In this document: one piece after another, positions 16,627 to 25,586 of the stretch | Position numbering within the stretch: position 1 is the stretch's first letter | Layout: each line of letters opens with the position of its first letter | IMG/VR virus record: IMGVR_UViG_3300034117_000198 | Span: 1-28,239 of that record | Direction: 5' to 3' (one strand) | DNA: 28,239 bases | From: a virus | The notes under the pieces: model-generated | What the model saw: only the letters and a program-made list of their open reading frames with translations | What the model was told of the DNA's origin: nothing | Databases searched by the model: none | Program-made: the position numbers and the translations under genes

Positions 16627-19600
16627 ATGGAGTTTAACGGTAATAATCCTAATGGTTTAAATCAGACTAGTGTAAATAGTATATCACTTTTTGTAAGTGG
16701 TGCAGCTATATTAAACGCATCATCTGAATCTATAAGTATTGTAGGAAACTTCAGTGCTTCTAAAATACAAACGGATGAAATTGATTCATTTGGTAATAAT
16801 CCGTTACAAATAAAAGCAAACACACAAATTAGTGGTTCGGCTAATATTTCATCATCAATATCGGCATCTTTATTTAGAGGAGATGGTAGTGGATTATTCA
16901 ATATAAACGCATCATCAATTGGTGATTTGGATAGATTAAAATCAGGTTCAGCAACAGCTATAATTTCTCCAAATAGAGGATTAGAAGTAAATACTGCAGT
17001 AACTATAAGAGATTATCTTATTGTAACTGGTAGTGGTATTTTTAGAGGTGATGTAACTGTAGCTGGAAAAATAAATACAACTGAATTATTTGCAACATAT
17101 ATTTCATCATCAATAATCTACGCAAGTGGAAGTAACAAATTTGGTGATGCACAAAACGATAAGCAAGAATTTACTGGTAGTGTAGGAATTACGGGCTCAT
17201 TATCATTTGGAATTGGTTCACTAAAACCAGATATAACAACCGATGATGTATTAGTTTATAATTCTACAACTGGTAGAATTGGTTTTAAAACAGCAGCGGC
17301 AACATCAGGTACATCAGGAACTTCTGGAACTTCAGGTACAACTGGTTCGGCAGGTACATCCGGAACTTCTGGAACATCTGGCACGAGTGGAAGCAGTGGT
17401 ACATCGGGAACTTCTGGAAGTAGTGGTACATCTGGCTCTACTGGTAGTGCTGGTACATCAGGAACTTCTGGTTCAACTGGTTCATCGGGTACAACTGGTT
17501 CGGCAGGTACATCGGGAACTTCTGGAACATCTGGCACGAGTGGAAGTAGTGGGACTAGTGGTAGTGCTGGTACATCAGGAACTTCTGGCACAAGCGGTAC
17601 AAATGGTTCGGCTGGTACAACAGGCTCAGCTGGAACTTCTGGTAGTGGTGGTACAACAGGTTCAGCAGGAACTTCTGGCACACGTGGTACAAGCGGCACA
17701 TCAGGAACGTCTGGTTCAGCAGGAACTTCTGGTTCGGCTGGAACATCTGGTACGAATGCATCGGCTGGTACATCTGGTGTAAGTGGTACAACCGGTTCTT
17801 CGGGAACTTCTGGTGTAAGTGGCACTTCGGGAACTTCTGGCACAAGCGGTACTGCTGGTAGTGGTGGTATAACTGGAGGAGGTGGTACAAATGGAACTAG
17901 TGGTACATCAGGAACTTCTGGTAGTGGTGGTACATCGGGAACTTCTGGAAGCAGAGGCACATCAGGAACTTCTGGTTCATCAGGAATAAGTGGAGCCGGT
18001 GGGGGTAGTGGTTCATCAGGAACTTCTGGTACAAGTGGTACATCAGGAACTTCTGGAAGTGGAGGTACATCGGGAACTTCTGGTATAAGTGGAGTACAAG
18101 GTTCATCAGGTTCTAATGGAACTTCTGGTACTAGTGGAAGTAGAGGCACAAGTGGAACATCGGGAACTTCTGGTATAAGTGGAGTACAAGGTTCATCTGG
18201 AACTTCAGGAACTTCTGGTATAAATGGAGTGCAGGGTTCGTCTGGGTCTGCTGGTACAAGTGGAGTGAGTGGTTCTGCAGGAAGTAGTGGCACGAGTGGA
18301 ACTTCTGGTGTGAGTGGTTCGGCTGGAAGTAGTGGTACGAGCGGAAGTAGTGGTACAAGCGGTAGCAGCGGAACAAGCGGTAGTAGTGGTACAAGTGGAA
18401 GCTCTGGAACTTCTGGTGTGAGTGGTTCGGCTGGAAGTAGTGGAACAAGCGGAAGTAGTGGCACATCTGGCACAAGCGGTAGTAGTGGAACAAGCGGTTC
18501 ATCAGGAACTTCTGGAAGTAGTGGTACGAGCGGAAGTAGTGGTACATCTGGAACAAGCGGTAGTAGTGGAACAAGCGGTTCATCAGGAACTTCTGGAGTT
18601 AGTGGTACATCTGGCACAAGCGGAAGTAGTGGTACATCTGGAACAAGCGGAAGTAGAGGTACATCAGGAACTTCTGGTTCGTCTGGCACCTCAGGAACTT
18701 CTGGAAGTAGTGGTACATCAGGAACTTCTGGTTCAGCAGGTACATCGGGATTATTATCATTAACAGGTACAACTGATAATGGTGTAATCACATTAAACGG
18801 AACTGCTCCAAACGCAACCGTTGAAGCAAATTTAAGATTTGATGGTACTACATTAGCAGTAACTGGTAACGCTACAATTAGTGGTGACCTTACTGTAAGT
18901 GGTACAACAACATATATTAATACAACAACTTTAAATGTAGGTGATAATATCATTACATTAAATGCAGATATTGGAGCAGCAACTGCACCAACTGAAAATG
19001 CTGGTATAGAAGTTAAGAGAGGAAACGCAGCAACAAAACAATTTATTTGGGATGAGGGTAATGATAGATGGTCATTTGATGATAATACATATGTAAATGG
19101 AAATATTCAGGGAACTGGTAACATTGTTATATCAGGTACAATTAATACTGGACAAGGTGTAACTGAGGTTTATTTAATGGACCAAAACGTAAGAACTACC
19201 GATGGTGTAACATTCGCAACCGTTAATACTGGACAGGGTGCTAACGAATTATACGCAATGAACCAAAATGTTAGAACAACTGATTCGGTTCAATTTGGTA
19301 GTACAGTTGGTGTAAGAAATACAACAGCAGCATCTAATAGTAATTTACAATTAGGAAATGATGTTTCTGTAAATGGAGCTGGAGCTGCATTATTTGGAAG
19401 TACATACGCGGCATCTGGTCAATATAGAGCAAATGGTGGATATTTTTATAGTAACTTAGCAGGTGGTTTAACATTACATGCAGAAGGAGCTAATACAATG
19501 TATTTAGCAACTAATGGTACAACTGGTATGCAAATGAACTCTACACAAAGAGTAGGATTTGGTACAACGGATTTTTCATACACAACTACCGATAACACAT

Positions 19601-22600
19601 CAGTAATTGATACAATATCAAATAACAGAATATTCATAAATGGATCTGTACAATTAATAAATAATAATGATGCCTTTGTAATTGGTAGAGGTACTTCAAC
19701 TTTCTTAAGAGATGAAGAAATTGGATTTGGTTGGGGTGGTGGTTGGTATATGACAGATGGCACATACCTAAGAGTTAGAGGTGATAAATTCGTTTACAGT
19801 GGTGGAAATGCAAGATTTGATGGTACAATTTATGTGGGTGGTACAACATATTATATTAATAGTGGTACATCTAATTTATATTCATTAACTCTTAATAATA
19901 ACGGCACAAATATTACTATGAATGGTAATAGTGCAGCCGAAGGTATTAGAATGCAGGCTGTTAATTCAACTACATATCCTGTATTTTTAAGGTCAGTAAA
20001 TCCATCAGGTGGTGGGGAAACATCTCCTTGGATTTACAAAGAAGAATCTACACCTTGGGGTATTTGGCATAATAATCCAATAAACACAATTGATTTTACT
20101 AGAGCACAAACTTCTGGTATTGAAAATAATGTTGGTGGTGGTACGAATACTGTAATGCTGAGAATGGATATGGCAAATGGTGATATGACAGCATATCGCT
20201 ATATGTACGCACAAAGATATTACGATTATAGTGATAACGCATATTATTTAGACCCTAATGGTACATCAATATTATCTGTTTTAAAAACTGGAGGTAATAT
20301 TTCAACTAGAACTAATAATGGTTCAACATTATTTGGTATGTTTGTTCCGGATGGTAAATATTTTACTAGAAACTGGAGTGGAGCAGATGGTGGATTTATT
20401 TGGCCCGATACAACATATAGAAGTGGATTAAGTGATGCACCTATTGGTGATGTTGCATTTGCTGGTAGTAGTGCGTGGAGTGGGCATAGACAATCTGGAT
20501 GGGTAGCAATTGACCCAACTAAAACTTATAAAGTATCAGCTTGGATTAGAGCAACATCTGGTAATCCATATTGTTATTTATCATTTACACAAGCAACTTA
20601 TAACTACGGACAACCTGATAATGGTGGATGGGGACAACCTTACTATTGGAATGGAGTTCCACCTGCTTCTTGGACTCAATATACAATGACAATCGGACCA
20701 GCTGGTTCTGGTGCTGGATATACTTGGTATGGATATGCAAAATTTATGCAATTGGGTTGGTTACACAATTATCTATATAGTGGATACAGTGGACAAGCTG
20801 AAATAGCAGGATTTAAAATCGAAGAATTAGATACAGCAATAGCAGCTGGGTCTGAGGCATTGGGTGATTTTTACGCTAATAGATTTATTGATAGAAATGA
20901 TGGAACATATCTTTTTGATGGAGATGGACAATCTCGTATAAATAGATTAAATATTAGTACAGGTCAAGTACAAGCTTCAAATAATGCTGGTGGTAGATTA
21001 AGGGTTTCATCTTATACAAATGGTGAAAGTGAAATTAACGGAAATACATATAACTTACATTTAGGACCTTATTCTACTAGAAGTGGTACTGGTTATTACG
21101 CTGGTATTGCAATAAATGGTTTATTAAATTATAGTGGAGGTACTTCATATGATGTTGCACCACATATTTGGCTTGGAGCACAATATAGAGATACACCTGG
21201 TTCAGAACGTTCTGATTTTATTATAGGAATTAAATCTGGAACTGGTACATCTGGAACTGGTACTGATTTACCTCAAGTTAGAGTAAGAGTGGATTATGAT
21301 GGTATAATGACTGTAAGTAATAGAGTTACGGTATCTAATATATTCTCTGATTATCGTTATGATACTGGTGGTACATTTTTATATAGAGCAGGTAGTGGTG
21401 CTGGTACAACAAGACATATAAATTTATCAAACTCTACAACTGACCCATCGCAAGCATCTGTTGATAGTGGTATTACTTGGGGACAGAGAACGGATAGCCA
21501 ACCTTATTATATGATTCATCCTAGAAATTATAGTAATGGATATTATTCTGGTAATCACTTACAATTAGCATGGCATACTGGTGTTGATATTGGAGCAGCA
21601 TCTGGATATGGTGGAACTAGATTCTTTAATAACTCACCATTTGCAGGAACTGAAATTGGTTCATTTGGTAAGAGTGATAATTATCTAAGAGCAGACTATG
21701 GTGTTTTGGCACCAAGATATTATGATATATCTAATACTGGATACTATTTTGATGGACTTGATGGTACTAATTTACAATACCTTAATGTTAATGGAAATTG
21801 GGGTAGTAATCCATTTGGTTCATCTCATGCACAACTTGTTATTACTGGTACTTACGCTTCTATATATCAAACATCAACTAATGGTAACTTAGGATATATG
21901 TTACAACACATAGCTACCGATGGGGCATGGTATTTGTATGGTGGTAGAGGTGCTGTTAATGGAAGTAGTTGGGATTGGTCACAAAGAAACTATCCAACCC
22001 AAGATGGTTCATATGTAGAATTTAGAACAAGTGCTAGAGCACCAGTATTCTACGATAGAGATGATACTGGGTATTTATTAGACCCAGCTACTAATGGAAC
22101 TGCATTGCGTATTTTTGGTATGGCTAGAATTGGTGGATGGACTGCCGGTAATTACAATGAAAACATTAGATTGGTAGATGCTCAAAATAATTACTCTGTA
22201 ATTACTTTTGGTGCTAGTGGTGAAGCTGGAGCTGGTAGATTTAATATATTAAAAAATCCATCTGACCAACTTGAACTTAGAAATGTATCATCTGCAACGT
22301 TTTGGTATTGGGACCAAGGTGGTACGGCATGGTCTACTACATCTATGAGAGCTCCGGTATTTTATGATTCGGCAGATTCAACATTCCGTTTAGATTTAAA
22401 TTCATCATCAAGATTAAGAAACTTATATGTTGGTGATTCTGGTAGTGATTGGGTAGATGAGGGGGGATGGGGTTCTCAAATCCACATTTCAAATGCACCC
22501 CACTCAATTTTAAGAGTGTATGCTAGAAATGAAGGAATTCAAACTGGTATATACTCTCACGTTGGTGGTTTATCAGCAGTTGGTAGTTTTACAAATCATA

Positions 22601-24552
22601 ATCTTAGATTACTTAGAAATGGTGGAACTAGAATGTTATTATATTCTGGATACACATATTCAGAAGGATACTTTGAAGCAGCAGATTCATTAAGAGCACC
22701 ATTGTTTTATGATAGTAATAATACAGGATATTATAGTGACCAAGCCGGAACATCATACTACAATATATTTGGTGCAAACAAAATGAGAGCAGATACCAAT
22801 AGACAATACGGAGATAACTCTGGCTGGTGGGCACATGACCCTTATGGATATGGTTGGGGTAAACCGTATGGTTCGTTCCGTTCATTGGAGGTATCAACTT
22901 CTGGTAACTTCTCTACGGAGCCGGCAATGTTCCGTATTCACCAATGGGGTTCTGGTTCTTGTGAGTGGTGGAAACCTCAAGGTACTACTGTTTACTTGAG
23001 AGAAACTCCTGGTGGTGGTGGTTCTTGGTTTACTAGATATGTGATTGAGAGATATGCGGAAAATACTGAAAGTTTTAGAGCACCAATATTCTATGATTCT
23101 AATAATACTGGATATTTTTTAAATCCTGATAGTATATCAAATCTTGCAATATTAAGAGTAACGGCAGCATCAAGTGGATATTCGGCAATGTTTGGACCAT
23201 ATACATTATCTACGAATGGTGTTACAATGGTACTTGCAGATGATAATAGATATAGTGTTCAGGTAAACGCACCATATTATCCACACTTAGGAGTTTCAGC
23301 ATATGCAAATAGTGGTAATGGTACACATGGTGCATGTTTATCATTGACTGGATTCAAAACAGCAGGTGGATATAGAAGATTTGTAATGGGAGTTGCAAAC
23401 CAAAACCCTGATGAATTATCATTTGGTTGGTTCGATAATGCAGATAACCCTCACTATGGAGTAGGTATTAACTGGTCATATCCCGCATCTGTTTGGTATG
23501 ATACTGGACACAACTGGCATGCTAGAGGTTCGATGAGAGCACCAATATTCTATGATAGAGATAACACAGGATATTATACTGACCCTACTGGATATTCTCA
23601 AATGAGTTCTGGTGAATTCAATAACTATTGTAGAATAGCTCGTTTAGATTTTACTGGTGTTGGTGGTAACTCTGGACAAGGTACACACGGATATTCTATA
23701 TACCAAGAAGGTGGTGGATGGGGTTATCCTTATCCGGATTTAAGAATTGGATATCATACTGGTATTAAATTGGGAGCAAACGCTGGTTCTTATGAAGGAA
23801 CTAGAGTTTATTCTGATTACGATATGAGTGACTTGTGTATTCAATTAGCAGGTTCATCTAACTATTCATTTAAGTATAAGTGGATGTACACAGCTAACTA
23901 TACTGGATTTTATGCTGGTGAGAACGGAGCACACTGGTATCCAAACAACGTTACTTATGGTTCGTGGAGAATGGAAGGTAATAGAAATGGTTGGTATGGT
24001 CATAGAATTGAATCATCTTACGCACCTCACTTAATGTTTGAAAGTGGTAATGGTGGTATCTACTTCCAAGACGATGGAAGGTGGATGTTCTATCATTCAC
24101 ACGGAAATAACTGTACTGGTATTGGAACATCATCAACAGCTGGTGGATATGCAATATATTGTAATGGTGGGGTTTACGCAACAGGCAACATCGTAGCATA
24201 TTCGGATATAAGAAAGAAAAAGGATATTGTTACAGTTGATAACGCTTTGGATAAAGTTTTACAATTAAGAGGTATTTACTATACTAAAATTTATAATGAA
24301 AGTGATACTATTCCTGATGGTGGAGCTGATAAAAGACAGTTGGGAGTAATTGCACAAGAAGTAAATGAAGTTGTTCCTGAAGTTGTATCATACACAGAAG
24401 ATTTAGATGAATATGCGGTGGCATATGGTAATTTTGCAGGTTTATTTATTGAAGCATTCAAAGAACAAAACGAAATTGTAAAAAAACAATCAGAAGAAAT
24501 TAAAGAATTAAAAGAAATTTTAAATAATTTAATACTTAATAATAAAGGATAA
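16627..24552 (+). CDS. Giant tail fibre with collagen-like shaft, YD-box repeats and C-terminal S74 autochaperone (2641 aa)
   Basis: Residues 1-225 hold fibre modules with FRGDGSGLFN and SSSIIYASGSNKFG, the latter shared with the first fibre near 4850. Residues 228-708 are a collagen-like Gly-X-Y tract. Residues 709-900 have GDLTVSGTTTYINTTTL and GDNIITLNADI, a common phage fibre segment. About 1237-1401 looks like a carbohydrate-binding-type jelly roll (WVAIDPTKTYKVSAWIRA and IAGFKIEEL). From about 1195 to 2310 an APxFYDxxNTGYYxDP box recurs nine times. Residues 2526-2641 are a Peptidase_S74 intramolecular chaperone (SDIRKK, LRGIYYTKIY, KRQLGVIAQEVNEVVPEVV) ending in a coiled coil (IVKKQSEEIKELKEIL). 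S74 domains drive trimerisation and then cut themselves off. The protein is thus a trimeric host-recognition fibre. The start at 16627 has no Shine-Dalgarno sequence. Confidence 0.85.
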   Translation: MEFNGNNPNGLNQTSVNSISLFVSGAAILNASSESISIVGNFSASKIQTDEIDSFGNNPLQIKANTQISGSANISSSISASLFRGDGSGLFNINASSIGDLDRLKSGSATAIISPNRGLEVNTAVTIRDYLIVTGSGIFRGDVTVAGKINTTELFATYISSSIIYASGSNKFGDAQNDKQEFTGSVGITGSLSFGIGSLKPDITTDDVLVYNSTTGRIGFKTAAATSGTSGTSGTSGTTGSAGTSGTSGTSGTSGSSGTSGTSGSSGTSGSTGSAGTSGTSGSTGSSGTTGSAGTSGTSGTSGTSGSSGTSGSAGTSGTSGTSGTNGSAGTTGSAGTSGSGGTTGSAGTSGTRGTSGTSGTSGSAGTSGSAGTSGTNASAGTSGVSGTTGSSGTSGVSGTSGTSGTSGTAGSGGITGGGGTNGTSGTSGTSGSGGTSGTSGSRGTSGTSGSSGISGAGGGSGSSGTSGTSGTSGTSGSGGTSGTSGISGVQGSSGSNGTSGTSGSRGTSGTSGTSGISGVQGSSGTSGTSGINGVQGSSGSAGTSGVSGSAGSSGTSGTSGVSGSAGSSGTSGSSGTSGSSGTSGSSGTSGSSGTSGVSGSAGSSGTSGSSGTSGTSGSSGTSGSSGTSGSSGTSGSSGTSGTSGSSGTSGSSGTSGVSGTSGTSGSSGTSGTSGSRGTSGTSGSSGTSGTSGSSGTSGTSGSAGTSGLLSLTGTTDNGVITLNGTAPNATVEANLRFDGTTLAVTGNATISGDLTVSGTTTYINTTTLNVGDNIITLNADIGAATAPTENAGIEVKRGNAATKQFIWDEGNDRWSFDDNTYVNGNIQGTGNIVISGTINTGQGVTEVYLMDQNVRTTDGVTFATVNTGQGANELYAMNQNVRTTDSVQFGSTVGVRNTTAASNSNLQLGNDVSVNGAGAALFGSTYAASGQYRANGGYFYSNLAGGLTLHAEGANTMYLATNGTTGMQMNSTQRVGFGTTDFSYTTTDNTSVIDTISNNRIFINGSVQLINNNDAFVIGRGTSTFLRDEEIGFGWGGGWYMTDGTYLRVRGDKFVYSGGNARFDGTIYVGGTTYYINSGTSNLYSLTLNNNGTNITMNGNSAAEGIRMQAVNSTTYPVFLRSVNPSGGGETSPWIYKEESTPWGIWHNNPINTIDFTRAQTSGIENNVGGGTNTVMLRMDMANGDMTAYRYMYAQRYYDYSDNAYYLDPNGTSILSVLKTGGNISTRTNNGSTLFGMFVPDGKYFTRNWSGADGGFIWPDTTYRSGLSDAPIGDVAFAGSSAWSGHRQSGWVAIDPTKTYKVSAWIRATSGNPYCYLSFTQATYNYGQPDNGGWGQPYYWNGVPPASWTQYTMTIGPAGSGAGYTWYGYAKFMQLGWLHNYLYSGYSGQAEIAGFKIEELDTAIAAGSEALGDFYANRFIDRNDGTYLFDGDGQSRINRLNISTGQVQASNNAGGRLRVSSYTNGESEINGNTYNLHLGPYSTRSGTGYYAGIAINGLLNYSGGTSYDVAPHIWLGAQYRDTPGSERSDFIIGIKSGTGTSGTGTDLPQVRVRVDYDGIMTVSNRVTVSNIFSDYRYDTGGTFLYRAGSGAGTTRHINLSNSTTDPSQASVDSGITWGQRTDSQPYYMIHPRNYSNGYYSGNHLQLAWHTGVDIGAASGYGGTRFFNNSPFAGTEIGSFGKSDNYLRADYGVLAPRYYDISNTGYYFDGLDGTNLQYLNVNGNWGSNPFGSSHAQLVITGTYASIYQTSTNGNLGYMLQHIATDGAWYLYGGRGAVNGSSWDWSQRNYPTQDGSYVEFRTSARAPVFYDRDDTGYLLDPATNGTALRIFGMARIGGWTAGNYNENIRLVDAQNNYSVITFGASGEAGAGRFNILKNPSDQLELRNVSSATFWYWDQGGTAWSTTSMRAPVFYDSADSTFRLDLNSSSRLRNLYVGDSGSDWVDEGGWGSQIHISNAPHSILRVYARNEGIQTGIYSHVGGLSAVGSFTNHNLRLLRNGGTRMLLYSGYTYSEGYFEAADSLRAPLFYDSNNTGYYSDQAGTSYYNIFGANKMRADTNRQYGDNSGWWAHDPYGYGWGKPYGSFRSLEVSTSGNFSTEPAMFRIHQWGSGSCEWWKPQGTTVYLRETPGGGGSWFTRYVIERYAENTESFRAPIFYDSNNTGYFLNPDSISNLAILRVTAASSGYSAMFGPYTLSTNGVTMVLADDNRYSVQVNAPYYPHLGVSAYANSGNGTHGACLSLTGFKTAGGYRRFVMGVANQNPDELSFGWFDNADNPHYGVGINWSYPASVWYDTGHNWHARGSMRAPIFYDRDNTGYYTDPTGYSQMSSGEFNNYCRIARLDFTGVGGNSGQGTHGYSIYQEGGGWGYPYPDLRIGYHTGIKLGANAGSYEGTRVYSDYDMSDLCIQLAGSSNYSFKYKWMYTANYTGFYAGENGAHWYPNNVTYGSWRMEGNRNGWYGHRIESSYAPHLMFESGNGGIYFQDDGRWMFYHSHGNNCTGIGTSSTAGGYAIYCNGGVYATGNIVAYSDIRKKKDIVTVDNALDKVLQLRGIYYTKIYNESDTIPDGGADKRQLGVIAQEVNEVVPEVVSYTEDLDEYAVAYGNFAGLFIEAFKEQNEIVKKQSEEIKELKEILNNLILNNKG
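17308..18750 (+). repeat. Collagen-like Gly-X-Y tract of the second giant fibre (481 residues)
   Basis: Residues 228-708 keep the Gly-X-Y register throughout (160 triplets), mostly GTS, GSS and GSA. There is no proline and no length interruption; one Gly-to-Ala change stands at residue 378 (17758). Exact direct repeats include 18067-18107 with 18157-18197 (41 bases, 90 apart) and 18472-18516 with 18553-18597 (45 bases, 81 apart). Confidence 0.9.
20205..23600 (+). repeat. Nine YD-box repeats (APxFYDxxNTGYYxDP) in the second fibre
   Basis: Copies begin near 20205, 20872, 21334, 21707, 22036, 22351, 22696, 23080 and 23538. Later copies are closest to APIFYDSNNTGYYxDP; the first three are diverged (AQRYYDYSDNAYY, ANRFIDRNDGTYL, SNIFSDYRYD). 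Spacing is irregular (about 105-220 codons), with different sequence between boxes, so each box may head its own carbohydrate-contacting or shaft domain. Confidence 0.8.
24202..24552 (+). other. Peptidase_S74 intramolecular chaperone domain
   Basis: Ser2526 begins SDIRKKKD, with Lys at +5 (Lys2531), matching the S-D-x-R-x-K Ser/Lys pair of endosialidase-type chaperones, which cut just before the serine. The released piece would be 116 residues. GVIAQEV and the C-terminal coiled coil are typical of the family. Confidence 0.85.
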
Positions 24553-24556
24553 TAAT

Positions 24557-24988
24557 ATGGCACTAATTAAAGATTATGAATTACCTGGAACTGGATTGGT
24601 TGCACCAAACGCATACCACGTAGTTACAAATGTAAAAGTTGAAAAAAGAATTGCAGATTTCAAACAACCTGTTGATAATTCTAGACCAGATGGGTTGACA
24701 CCAATGGATAGAAGTGTAGGTAGTGAAGTTTATTGGAAAGCGGGATATACGGCAGAAGTAGCAGTAACTATTTGGAAAGATAGAGAAGCAAGAGATAATG
24801 ATTCTATTCCAATTGGATTTATTGGAAAAAATCCATCCGATAATAAACATGGTGTTACGGTTGGAACTGCTGGTATGGACCATAAGTGCGTATTTTTTTT
24901 AGAAGTACCATCTGAATTAGACCATATGGCACAAGCATATAGACATTTATTAACTACTGATTATTATAGTGGTTCATTGGAAGTTTAA
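24557..24988 (+). CDS. Conserved phage structural protein of unknown function (143 aa)
   Basis: Starts at ATG 24557, four bases after the fibre stop. AAAGGA at 24544-24549, seven bases before the start and inside the fibre's last codons, is the only good Shine-Dalgarno-like element in the window. The sequence (MALIKDYELPGTGL, NAYHVVTNVKVEKRI, GYTAEVAVTIWKD, CVFFLEVPSELDHMAQAYRHL) looks like a beta-rich domain followed by a short helix. There is no signal peptide or membrane segment. I do not recognise a named family, though its place between the fibre and the sheath genes suggests a small tail or baseplate protein. An eight-T run at 24893-24900 lies in the codons for VFFL. Confidence 0.55.
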   Translation: MALIKDYELPGTGLVAPNAYHVVTNVKVEKRIADFKQPVDNSRPDGLTPMDRSVGSEVYWKAGYTAEVAVTIWKDREARDNDSIPIGFIGKNPSDNKHGVTVGTAGMDHKCVFFLEVPSELDHMAQAYRHLLTTDYYSGSLEV

Positions 24989-25009
24989 AAATAAAAAGTA
25001 AAAATACTT

Positions 25010-25018
25010 ATATTTATA
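25010..25018 (+). promoter_or_regulatory. Intergenic ATATTTATA motif
   Basis: ATATTTATA at 25010-25018, within TTATATTTATATAATATA, lies 24 bases before the ATG at 25043. It is one of the five exact intergenic copies. Confidence 0.35.
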
Positions 25019-25042
25019 TAATATAAACACAAATAATTTATT

Positions 25043-25447
25043 ATGGGATTAACATATACGTGGGAACTAACCGCATTGAAAAAACAAAATTCTGAAAATT
25101 TTGAAAATATAGTTGTTGGTACTAATTGGAAACTAACTGGTACTGATGAAGATGGTAATTTTGGAATTTTTAATGGTGCAACGCCATTTACACCTCAAGA
25201 TTTAAATGGGGATGGATTTGTTGATTATCAGGACCTTACTGAAGATTTAGTATTAGGTTGGATTAAAAACCATGTAAGTGGTTCTACTGGAAGTAATTAT
25301 ATGAATCATATAAACGGACAAATTCAAAAAGAAATAGATAATAAGAAATACGCTAGAATCGAAGTTGGTACAGCTGATTTACCTTGGTCTCCAACATCTG
25401 GAAGTAATACATACCCAACACCTTCTGGTTCTGTTCCGGGTTATTAA
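25043..25447 (+). CDS. Small phage structural protein with an EF-hand/dockerin-like loop (134 aa)
   Basis: Starts at ATG 25043; the leader is AT-rich with no Shine-Dalgarno sequence. The N-terminal TYTWELTALKKQ, the VVGTNWKLTGTDEDGN strand pair and the later LTEDLVLGWIKNHV helix resemble small proteins found in T4-like marine phages (recalled as a DUF, function unknown). Residues 53-64 read DLNGDGFVDYQD, a complete 12-residue calcium-loop pattern (Asp53, Asn55, Asp57, Asp61, Asp64), as in dockerin and EF-hand loops. The C-terminus is a Pro/Ser/Gly tail (SPTSGSNTYPTPSGSVPGY). It is the last gene before the terminator. A calcium-stabilised tail or baseplate component is plausible but inferred. 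Confidence 0.55.
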   Translation: MGLTYTWELTALKKQNSENFENIVVGTNWKLTGTDEDGNFGIFNGATPFTPQDLNGDGFVDYQDLTEDLVLGWIKNHVSGSTGSNYMNHINGQIQKEIDNKKYARIEVGTADLPWSPTSGSNTYPTPSGSVPGY

Positions 25448-25470
25448 TTGATTAAAACAAAATTATAAAT

Positions 25471-25520
25471 GTCCAAAGTGCAGATTTAATAATAAATTTG
25501 TGTTTTGGACATTTTCTTTA
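25471..25520 (+). terminator. Rho-independent-type terminator between the fibre block and the tail sheath gene
   Basis: Arms 25471-25488 and 25493-25510 pair over all 18 positions (outer GTCCAAA with TTTGGAC, four G-T wobbles inside) around the four-base loop ATAA. ATTTTCTTTA follows immediately. It lies 23 bases after the stop of the 134-aa gene and 76 bases before the sheath start, so it should end or weaken fibre-block transcription. Confidence 0.75.
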
Positions 25521-25528
25521 TATTTATA
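25520..25528 (+). promoter_or_regulatory. Intergenic ATATTTATA motif upstream of the tail sheath gene
   Basis: ATATTTATA at 25520-25528 directly follows the terminator's T-rich tail and lies 58 bases before the sheath start. A terminator followed by this motif is what a new transcription unit for sheath and tube would look like. Confidence 0.4.
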
Positions 25529-25586
25529 TGAGTATTAATGTAAGTAATTACTAATACGCAATTAAAATACAAATAGAAGAAACAAA

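Noticed and set aside
17256-18953. Antisense open frame of 565 codons opposite the second collagen-like tract
   Set aside because: Same cause as the one opposite the first fibre: low-complexity Pro/Val/Leu/Glu product, no independent start context and no recognisable domain.
24893-24900. Run of eight T as a programmed frameshift site
   Set aside because: The frame continues intact to a normal stop, and no overlapping downstream frame of any length uses the shift.
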